From NCBI RefSeq assembly GCF_031458255.1, contig NZ_JAVDYC010000001.1:3791001-3855000 (forward strand): 64,000 bases of DNA, in the 5' to 3' direction. Both the position numbers and the translations under genes were made by a program. Positions 57,520-64,000 of this stretch are shown one piece after another; within the stretch, counting starts at the first letter, position 1; the number at the start of each line of letters is the position of its first letter. This stretch comes from Catenuloplanes niger. GTDB lineage: Bacteria; Actinomycetota; Actinomycetes; Mycobacteriales; Micromonosporaceae. The notes under the pieces are model-generated. The model did no database searches and had not been told where the DNA came from. It saw only the letters and a program-made list of their open reading frames with translations.

Positions 57520-58428
57520 ATGACTGACGACGCTAGCGTGCTGATCGAAGGGCCGTGGACGCACCGGTTCGTCGGCGCCAACGGCAGCAGGTTCCACGTC
57601 GTCGAGGCCGGCACCGGACCGCTCGTGCTGTTCCTGCACGGATTTCCGGAGTTCTGGTGGGCCTGGCACCGGATCCTGCCGATGGTCGCGGACGCCGGGT
57701 TCCGCGCGGTCGCGATGGACCTGCGCGGCTACGGCGCCAGCGACAAACCACCGCGCGGGTACGACGGATACACGCTCGCCGCGGACGTCGCCGGCACCAT
57801 CCGCGCGCTCGGTGAGCGATCCGCCGTCCTGGTCGGCGCCGGGGCCGGTGGCATGATCGGCTGGACGACCGCGTCGTTCCACCCGCAGATGGTCAGCCGG
57901 CTGGTCGTGATGGGCGCCGCGCACCCGCTGCGGCTGCGCGCCGCGCTCTTCTCCGACCCGCGCGGCCAGGTCGCCGCCGCCACCCACACGCTCAAATACC
58001 AGCTCCCGCGGTACGAGCACGTGCTGACCCGGGACAACGGCGCCGAGGTCGGCAACCTGCTGCGACGCTGGGGCGGCCGCGAGTGGGTGAACAGCGCGGA
58101 CTTCGCCGACTACGAGGCGCGCTGCCGGGAGGCGATCACCATCCCGCAGGCCGCGTTCTGCGCGATGGAGGGCTACCGGTGGGCGTTCCGGGCCGGGCTG
58201 CGCCTGCACGGCTACCGGTTCGTGAAGCTGATGCAGAAGCCGCTGGTCACCCCGACGCTGCAGCTGCACGGCACCCAGGACCAGGCGATCCTGCCCCGGA
58301 CCGCACAGGGCTCCAGCCGGTACGTGCGGTCCTCCTACGAGTGGCTCCCGCTGCGCGGCGTCGGCCATTTCCCGCACCAGGAGGTCCCGGAGCTGGTCAC
58401 GTCCGAGATCCTGCGCTGGGCTAAGTGA
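57520..58428 (+). CDS. epoxide-hydrolase-like alpha/beta hydrolase lacking the nucleophile
   Basis: A 302-residue alpha/beta-hydrolase-fold protein. The oxyanion motif HGFPEFWWAW, the AMDLRGYGASDKP strand and the C-terminal acid (HGTQDQAI) and His (GVGHFPHQE) are typical of epoxide hydrolases. At the nucleophile elbow, where relatives have VGHDWGG or VGHDLGG, this protein reads VGAGAGG: the Asp is Gly and the preceding His is Ala. It is therefore unlikely to hydrolyse epoxides by the normal mechanism. It may be a binding protein or use another residue. Probably leaderless. Not in an operon with acs because a terminator separates them. Confidence 0.8.
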   Translation: MTDDASVLIEGPWTHRFVGANGSRFHVVEAGTGPLVLFLHGFPEFWWAWHRILPMVADAGFRAVAMDLRGYGASDKPPRGYDGYTLAADVAGTIRALGERSAVLVGAGAGGMIGWTTASFHPQMVSRLVVMGAAHPLRLRAALFSDPRGQVAAATHTLKYQLPRYEHVLTRDNGAEVGNLLRRWGGREWVNSADFADYEARCREAITIPQAAFCAMEGYRWAFRAGLRLHGYRFVKLMQKPLVTPTLQLHGTQDQAILPRTAQGSSRYVRSSYEWLPLRGVGHFPHQEVPELVTSEILRWAK

Positions 58429-58501
58429 CTGGTCGTCGCTCCGCTCCTCCGGCTCGGCGCCGGGCCTCACGTGGGCGGTGCAGGCGGTGGGTGGGCGGCC
58501 T

Positions 58502-58864
58502 TCAGATGCGGTTCTCGCGCAGGTCGGTGACGGCGGACAGCGGCGCCCAGCCCTGGTAGACGCCGAAGTCGAACTCCTCCAGGCCGAGCGCCCGCGCGGT
58601 CGGGGCCTTGCCGCCGGTGTACTCCACCCGCAGCCAGCCGTCGGCCTCGCCCAGCACGATGAACGGCTCGCCCTGCCAGGTGCAGGTGGTCCGCACGTAC
58701 ATCAGGTCGTCGACCTCGGACGCGTTCAGCACCCGCACGTACCGTCCCGGACGCACCTCGGAGAACCCGTCGCCGGCCTGCGGCTGGTAGATGCGCACGT
58801 TGTCGCCGTCCGGGCTGGCCTCGTACTCGCGGCCCTGGTAGCGGGCCACGTAGCCGTCGCGCAT
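58502..58864 (-). CDS. hypothetical protein coupled to the SseB-domain gene
   Basis: Codes for 120 residues (MRDGYVARYQGREYEASPDG), predicted soluble and rich in beta strands: NVRIYQPQAG, GRYVRVLNASEVDDLMYVRT, EPFIVLGEADGWLRVEYTGG. No family recognised with confidence. Its ATG overlaps the stop of the large SseB-domain gene by one base (TGATG), so the two are translated together and probably work together. Similar small proteins paired with SseB-like proteins occur near type VII genes in related genomes, from memory only. Confidence 0.65.
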   Translation of the reverse strand: MRDGYVARYQGREYEASPDGDNVRIYQPQAGDGFSEVRPGRYVRVLNASEVDDLMYVRTTCTWQGEPFIVLGEADGWLRVEYTGGKAPTARALGLEEFDFGVYQGWAPLSAVTDLRENRI

Positions 58865-61800
58865 CAGTTCTCGCCGACCTTTCGCCACGTCATCGCGTCC
58901 GTGTCGAGCAGGGCGAGCAGCGTCTGCCGGCCGGACCGGTCCATGATCCACAGCTCGGAGCCGTGCGGCAGGCGCACGCTGTCGACCTTGAACTCGGCGA
59001 TCACGTCGGAGCTGTCGCCGGGCGCGAACCCGTTGCCGCGGAACGGTGGGCGCTCGATCACCCAGCCCTCCATCGCGCGCATCGCGTTCTCGTTCTGGCC
59101 GCCGTACGGGATCCGGTACAGCGTCGGCCGGTACGCCGGCCAGCGCAGCACGTGCACCGAGTCCGCGTCCGACCGGAACGGCGAGCCCGGGTAGAGCAGG
59201 CCCAGCGCGGCCAGCAGCTGACCCGGCGTGCTCAGGTGCTCGACCTCGTTCGCCCGGTGCAGGAAGCCGGACACCCGGTCGTACCCGCGGTTCAGGAAGT
59301 AGTCGACCTGCTCCGGCGAGACCGCCTTCTGCATCACGGTCGGCGTGTTCGGATCCGGCGGGCGGGACACCGGCGCGGGCGTCTCCGCCACACGCACCGG
59401 CTCCGGCGTCGGCTCGACGAACTCCTCCGGCTCACTCTCCTCGCCGAGGCCGACCTCCTTGGCCCAGCTGGCCAGCGCCACGATCTGGCTGCCCGGCAGC
59501 GTCGCGCCGACCGGGCTGCCCGGGTTGACCGCGAACGACAGGCCCGGGTCCGGCCAGTGGCGGATCAGGTGCGCGAACTTCACCGAGACGGTCTCGATCG
59601 CCTCACCGCCGAACAGGTGCTCGGCGAGGCGCTCCGCGGAGGTGTAGACCACCACGTACCGCTCGCCGTCCAGCATGTCGGTGCGCCACGCGAAGTCCGG
59701 GTCGCCCGGACGCCCACCGGACGCGGACGTGCCCGGCTTGAGCGGCAGCATGACGCGGGCCAGCAGCAGCGTGGACAGGAACGAGTCGGTGCTGCCGTCA
59801 CCGGCGGCCGCGAGGAGCTCCTCCTCGACCTCGTTCGCGGGCACGAAACCGGCCAGGTCCGGCGGCGGCGCGCTCTGCGACTCCGGCCGGTACGCGGGCG
59901 TCGGCGCCGGCGAGAACGGGCGGTCCGGGTCCGGGGTGTAGCCGGCGTCCGGCTGCGCCGAGGCGTAGGCGGGCGCGCCGGCACCGTAGGCGGGTGCCTC
60001 GCCGGGCGCGGCCCAGACGTGCGGCGCGCGCTGCTCCGCCGGAGCCGGGCTCGGCTGGGTGGAGCCCCGCAGGTAGTCGGTGGCCTCCTCGACCGGCACC
60101 GCACCGCCGTAGACGGTCGGCGTGCTGCTCGCCTGCCGGCGCGGCAGGCCGCCGGGGCCGACCGCGGGCGCCTCGTCGGCCGCCGACGCCTCGGTGCCCT
60201 CTGACGCCGGCGCACCGGGCGCGGGCGACGTCGGCCGGGACGGCAGCGGATCCGCACCCGGACGGGACGGAAGGGCCTCCGCACCGGGACGGGACGGGAA
60301 GGCATCCGAACCCGGACGGGACGGGACGGCGTCCTCGCTCGGACGGGAGGGAAGGGCGTCCGTGCCGGAACGGGACGGGACGGGATCCGCGCCCGGCCAG
60401 GCGGGCGACGGGTCGTTGCCCGGACGGCCGGTCAGCGCGTCGCCACCGGGCCGGGTCGGCAGCGGCTCGGCGCCCGGCCGAGACAGCGGCGAGTCGAACC
60501 CGGGGCGGGACAACGCATCCGGGCCCGGGCCGGCCGGTGAGGCGGGGACGGGACGGGACGGCAGCCCGCCGGAGGCGGCCGAACCGGCCGTCAGCGGGTC
60601 CGCGGAGGGGCCGGACCCGAAGGCCGGACGAGATCCGAGCGCATCAGCAGCCGACGACCGGGACCCCAGCGCGTCCGCAGCCGACGACCGGGCGCCCAGC
60701 GCGTCCGCCGCTGAGGGCCGGGAACCCAGCGCATCAGCAGCTGACGACCGAGACCCGAGCGCGTCCGCGGCCGACGACCGGGAACCCAGCGCATCGGCAG
60801 CCGACGGGCGCTTGGGCAGCGATTCGCCGTTCGGCGGCCGCTTCGGCAACGGCTCCAGGCTGCTGTCCGCGCCGGATCGCTCCGGGAAGCCATTGCCGGA
60901 CCGCTCCGGGAAGCCGTTGATGTCCGGCCGTGCCGAGAGTCCATTGGTGTCCGGCCGCGCCGGCAGACCGCCCGCGTCGGGACGCTGCGGCAGGCCACCG
61001 AACTCCGGGCGCGGCGAGACGCCGTTGCTCTCCGGACGGCCGGCGAAGGCACCGGACTCCGCGCGCTGCGGGAAACCGCCGGCCTCCGAAGGCGCCGGGA
61101 ACCCACCGGGCTCGGGCCGCTGCGGCAGCCCACCGCCGGCCTCCGGCCGGGACGGGAACCCACCGGCGTCGGGACGCGGCGAGAAGCCGCCCGGCTCCGG
61201 GCGCTGCGGAAGACCGTTACCGTCCGGCCGCGGCGCGTCGGCACGGGTGGTCAGCGGGTCGTACCCCGCCGGCCGGAACGGCGCCGGAGCACCGTTCTCC
61301 GGTCGCGGCGGGTCGCCACCACCGGGCCGAACCGGGAATCCACCGCTCGCCGCCGGGTCGGACGGCGCCGGGCGGGACGGCAGCGCACCCGCGGGCGGCA
61401 GCGGCGCGAACCCCGGCGGGCGGGTGTCCGCGGCCGGCGCGTCGGCCTGCGACCGCGCACCCGGCGCACCCGGGAGCGGCCGCCGTGGCAGCCCGTCCCC
61501 TTCGGCCCGGGGCGGGAACGCGTCCGCCGCACCGGAGCGGGCACCGTACCGTGGCGGTGTGTTGTCCCCGTTCGGCCCGAACGTCTCCGTCGGCCTGGTC
61601 GGCAACGGCTCGACGCCGCCGGGCCGGGACGCGAACGTGCCTTCTTCCGCCGCCGGCGCGGGGCCGCCGGGCAGCACCGGGAACCCGCCGCTCGACGCGG
61701 GAGAACCGGGCGATCCGGGCGGTGCCAGCGGTGTCACGGGCGTCGGGCGTACGGCCGGTGTGGCCTCGCCCGGCTTGGCGTCGCCACCGGCCGGCCGGCG

Positions 61801-62529
61801 CGGCAACCCGTCCGGCCCGATCGCGGGCGCGAGCAACGCGGCCGGTGACTCCGGTTCCGGGCGGGACGGCGGCGTGCTCGCCGGTGCCGCGGCCCAGCGG
61901 GACGGGCCGGAGAAGTCTGCTGCCGGGGCGGCTTCCGCCTCCGGGCTCGCGGGCGCTTCGCTGCTGGTGATCAGCCCGTTGCCGCTGAGCGTGCCGGGCG
62001 AGTGGCTCGCGCCGGGCGCGGCCAGCGCGGCCGCCACCTCGTCCTCGCTCGGCCGGGTCATGCCGGGCACGGACGCGGTGGCCCGGGCGCGGTTCGCGCT
62101 GTCCGCCTTCATCAGGCGGGCGCGCGCGCCCATGGTGCGGCCCGGCAGCCGCACGTCGCCGCTGGCGAGCTGAGCCACGAACCAGGCCGGGAGGTAACCC
62201 TCGATCGACAGGCCGGGGTTGACCGCGAGCCACCAGTCCTCATTGGGCCAGCCGGACGCGAGGTCCCGGTAGGCCACGTGACGCGTCGACCCGGCGTGTT
62301 GGGCGAGGCAGGCCGCGAGGGCCGCGGCCGAGGTGAAGGCGAGCACGTGCGTGCGGCCACCGGTGGTCCACGTGCCCCAGCTCGGCGGTCCACCGGCCGG
62401 CGCGTCACCGGAGACCGGCAGCAGCAGCTCCGTGCGCGCGAGCACCTGGAAATAGGCTTCCTGGTCCTCCTTCCGGAGGGCCTCCCGCATGGCCGCTTCG
62501 GCCTCGGTGGCCGGCTCCCAGTCGGTCAC
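58864..62529 (-). CDS. giant protein with two SseB-like domains and a disordered linker
   Basis: A 1221-residue protein. Residues 1-135 (QVLARTELLLPVSGD, THVLAFTSAAALAACLAQHA, LAVNPGLSIEGYLPAWFVAQ) and about 895-1010 (LLARVMLPLKPGT, RYVVVYTSAERLAEHLFGGE, SFAVNPGSPVGATLPGSQIV) are two copies of the SseB N-terminal domain. Between them lie about 740 Pro/Gly/Arg-rich residues with SRPG, QRPE and SAADALGSR repeats. A conserved C-terminal part (1040-1221) starts VSPEQVDYFLNRGYDRVSGF. SseB domains are found in type III enhancers and in actinobacterial ESX-linked proteins. The GTG at 62529 has GGGAGG 5 bases upstream. It is divergent from a mycosin gene, linking it to type VII secretion. Confidence 0.8.
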   Translation of the reverse strand: MTDWEPATEAEAAMREALRKEDQEAYFQVLARTELLLPVSGDAPAGGPPSWGTWTTGGRTHVLAFTSAAALAACLAQHAGSTRHVAYRDLASGWPNEDWWLAVNPGLSIEGYLPAWFVAQLASGDVRLPGRTMGARARLMKADSANRARATASVPGMTRPSEDEVAAALAAPGASHSPGTLSGNGLITSSEAPASPEAEAAPAADFSGPSRWAAAPASTPPSRPEPESPAALLAPAIGPDGLPRRPAGGDAKPGEATPAVRPTPVTPLAPPGSPGSPASSGGFPVLPGGPAPAAEEGTFASRPGGVEPLPTRPTETFGPNGDNTPPRYGARSGAADAFPPRAEGDGLPRRPLPGAPGARSQADAPAADTRPPGFAPLPPAGALPSRPAPSDPAASGGFPVRPGGGDPPRPENGAPAPFRPAGYDPLTTRADAPRPDGNGLPQRPEPGGFSPRPDAGGFPSRPEAGGGLPQRPEPGGFPAPSEAGGFPQRAESGAFAGRPESNGVSPRPEFGGLPQRPDAGGLPARPDTNGLSARPDINGFPERSGNGFPERSGADSSLEPLPKRPPNGESLPKRPSAADALGSRSSAADALGSRSSAADALGSRPSAADALGARSSAADALGSRSSAADALGSRPAFGSGPSADPLTAGSAASGGLPSRPVPASPAGPGPDALSRPGFDSPLSRPGAEPLPTRPGGDALTGRPGNDPSPAWPGADPVPSRSGTDALPSRPSEDAVPSRPGSDAFPSRPGAEALPSRPGADPLPSRPTSPAPGAPASEGTEASAADEAPAVGPGGLPRRQASSTPTVYGGAVPVEEATDYLRGSTQPSPAPAEQRAPHVWAAPGEAPAYGAGAPAYASAQPDAGYTPDPDRPFSPAPTPAYRPESQSAPPPDLAGFVPANEVEEELLAAAGDGSTDSFLSTLLLARVMLPLKPGTSASGGRPGDPDFAWRTDMLDGERYVVVYTSAERLAEHLFGGEAIETVSVKFAHLIRHWPDPGLSFAVNPGSPVGATLPGSQIVALASWAKEVGLGEESEPEEFVEPTPEPVRVAETPAPVSRPPDPNTPTVMQKAVSPEQVDYFLNRGYDRVSGFLHRANEVEHLSTPGQLLAALGLLYPGSPFRSDADSVHVLRWPAYRPTLYRIPYGGQNENAMRAMEGWVIERPPFRGNGFAPGDSSDVIAEFKVDSVRLPHGSELWIMDRSGRQTLLALLDTDAMTWRKVGEN
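60631..60810 (-). repeat. 30-bp tandem repeat x6 in SseB-domain gene
   Basis: Six 30-base units with a few synonymous and Arg/Ala changes encode SAADALGSRS-type decapeptides in the disordered linker. The frame is kept. Confidence 0.9.
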
Positions 62530-62571
62530 GGCCACCTCCCTTCACCCATCAGGCCAGACGCATTCGCGTAC

Positions 62572-62599
62572 AACCTACAAGGTAGATCCAAGATCACAA
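62572..62599 (-). promoter_or_regulatory. promoter of the SseB-domain operon
   Basis: On the minus strand TTGTGA (62599-62594) and TAGGTT (62577-62572) are separated by 16 bases, a reasonable -35/-10 pair, about 43 bases before the GTG at 62529. Confidence 0.4.
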
Positions 62600-62667
62600 C
62601 GCGCGGCCGCACAGGGTCACAGAGTCAGCGTCCCCGCGGATACCATCGCCCAGGCGAAGGAGGCGGG

Positions 62668-63960
62668 ATGCGTGGCCGAGCTGGCATCGCCGCAGTCACC
62701 ATGCTGTGGGCTTTGACCGGATTTATCCCCTCAGAACCCACCATGCCACAGAAAACCGTGACGCACCTGGCGGGCATCAGAACACAACTCTCCGCTCCCG
62801 CGCCAGTACCCCTTAGGTCAGTCTCCGCGACCGCTTTGTCCTGCGAAAGCACCGCTGCGCCGTCCGGTGTCGTCCGAGAAGAGCCATGGGCACAGCAACG
62901 GTACGGCCTGGACCGCCTCGTCCCGATCGCGGACGGCACCGGCACGGTGGTCGCCGTCATCGATTCCGGCGTCGACCCCACCCACCCGCAGCTGGCCGGC
63001 CGGGTGCTGCACGGCACCGACTTCCTGGACGACGGCGGCGAGGGCGCGCTCGACTGCGTCGGGCACGGCACCGCGGTCGCCAGCCTGATCGCGGCCGGTC
63101 CCGCGCCCGGCGTCGCGTTCCGGGGCGTCGCGCCGGAAGCCCAGATCCTGCCGGTACGGGTGAGCGAGCAGCAGATCGTGGACGGCGCGCAGACCGGCCG
63201 CACGGTCCCGCCCGACCGGCTCGCCGCCGCGGTCCGGTGGGCCGTGGACAACGACGCGGACGTGCTCAACATGTCCGTCGTGCTCTACCTCGACGATCCG
63301 GCGCTCCGGGCCGCGATCGGCTACGCGGTCGCGAACGACGTGATCGTGGTCGCGGCCGTCGGCAACCAGCACGACGTGCCCGGCCCGGCCACGGATCCCA
63401 CGCCGTATCCCGCGGCCTACGCCGGTGTGCTCGGCGTCGGCGCGATCACCGAGGACGGACGGGCCGCCGGCTTCTCGCAGACCGGCACCTACGTCGACCT
63501 GGTCGCGCCGGGCGGTCACGTGCTGACCGCGGTGCCCGGCGGCGGCCACGCCTACGCGGACGGCACCAGTTACGCCGCCCCGTTCGGCGCCGCGACCGCC
63601 GCGCTCGTCCGGCAGCGCCGGCCGGACCTGAGCGCCACCGACGTGATCGCGCGCCTGGTCGCGACGGCCGATCCGGCGCCGGGCGGCCCGGCCGGTGAGG
63701 CGTACGGCTACGGCGTGCTCAACCCGTACCGAGCGGTCACCGACACGGTGCCCGCGCCGCCGCCCGCCCGGACCGGACCGGCCGTGACGCCGGCCGTCCC
63801 GGCCGCCGAGGCGATCGCGGCCGGGCACCCGGGCACGCCCCGCGCGCTCACGCTCGCGGCCGCCGGCCTGGCCGCCGTCACCGTCACGCTGGTCCTCGCC
63901 ACGGTCCTTCCCCGCGCCCGCCGCCGCGGCTGGCGCCCACCCACCACGAAGAACGACTGA
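62668..63960 (+). CDS. mycP: mycosin-type subtilase (type VII secretion-associated protease)
   Basis: A 430-residue subtilisin-like protease. An N-terminal hydrophobic signal (RAGIAAVTMLWALTGFI) is followed by the catalytic Asp99 in VIDSGVD, His133 in GHGTAV and Ser301 in GTSYAAP. An intact oxyanion region (VVAAVGNQHD) lies between. A C-terminal hydrophobic helix (ALTLAAAGLAAVTVTLVLAT, about 392-412) anchors it in the membrane, followed by basic residues, as in MycP proteins of ESX systems. AAGGAGG precedes the ATG. It is divergent from the SseB-domain operon. ESX core genes (eccB-E) are not in the window, but may follow beyond its end. Confidence 0.88.
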   Translation: MRGRAGIAAVTMLWALTGFIPSEPTMPQKTVTHLAGIRTQLSAPAPVPLRSVSATALSCESTAAPSGVVREEPWAQQRYGLDRLVPIADGTGTVVAVIDSGVDPTHPQLAGRVLHGTDFLDDGGEGALDCVGHGTAVASLIAAGPAPGVAFRGVAPEAQILPVRVSEQQIVDGAQTGRTVPPDRLAAAVRWAVDNDADVLNMSVVLYLDDPALRAAIGYAVANDVIVVAAVGNQHDVPGPATDPTPYPAAYAGVLGVGAITEDGRAAGFSQTGTYVDLVAPGGHVLTAVPGGGHAYADGTSYAAPFGAATAALVRQRRPDLSATDVIARLVATADPAPGGPAGEAYGYGVLNPYRAVTDTVPAPPPARTGPAVTPAVPAAEAIAAGHPGTPRALTLAAAGLAAVTVTLVLATVLPRARRRGWRPPTTKND

Positions 63961-64000
63961 CCCACGCCTCAGCACCCGGAGTCGGCCCGCGCACCGCGCG

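Overview
The window is chromosomal DNA from a very GC-rich actinomycete. A member of the Micromonosporaceae (Actinoplanes/Catenuloplanes/Micromonospora type) fits best. Supporting signs are a G/C third-position bias in every gene, the futalosine menaquinone genes mqnB and mqnD, and a DUF3027/DUF2530 pair. The run holB - tmk - topA - hppA - bldG pair - helicase - Tad locus - HAD-IB - acs also follows, from memory, the order in Streptomyces and partly in Mycobacterium. Genus cannot be fixed from the sequence alone. No prophage, insertion sequence, CRISPR array or rRNA was seen.

0-20 kb: small membrane and DUF genes and an MFS permease. Then come mqnB and mqnD (menaquinone), a cold-shock protein and a HAD phosphatase. 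A helicase-associated protein is paired with an XPB-type helicase. An NHEJ island (separate LigD-type polymerase, separate ATP-dependent ligase, divergent Ku) follows. After it lie a second MFS permease, a Nudix hydrolase, a fatty acyl-CoA ligase, a PfpI/DJ-1 protein and tRNA-Thr(CGT).

20-40 kb: a membrane metallophosphoesterase, ricT, and a three-gene WXG100/YbaB cassette set before holB. holB overlaps an MFS-thymidylate kinase fusion gene. Then a PLP-dependent aldolase/racemase-like enzyme, a TetR regulator, an ALO-type sugar-lactone oxidase, topA, and a lipoprotein with its neighbour. hppA encodes a proton-pumping pyrophosphatase of the K+-independent type.

40-52 kb: a BldG-like anti-anti-sigma factor, translationally coupled to an atypical HATPase anti-sigma partner, lies divergent from an MrfA/Rv3649-type helicase. 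A Flp/Tad pilus operon on the minus strand follows (ssd-tadA-tadB-unknown ORF-tadC-flp-tadE-tadG). Nearly every junction is a 4-nt stop/start overlap. The locus carries several minisatellites, very long disordered linkers, and a 219-codon gene of unknown function between tadB and tadC.

52-64 kb: a second STAS protein, a potential G-quadruplex, a HAD-IB phosphatase with a C-terminal anchor, a PH-domain protein, a degenerate Fic protein, acetyl-CoA synthetase, and an epoxide-hydrolase-like protein lacking its nucleophile. A 1221-residue SseB-domain protein is divergent from a mycosin protease. Together with the WXG cassette these suggest a type VII secretion side-system whose core membrane genes lie outside the window.

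Main points for follow-up: the elaborated Tad locus, repeat insertions within otherwise conserved genes (helicase, mqnB, ku, SseB protein), three enzymes with degenerate active sites, and several candidate leaderless promoters and terminators.
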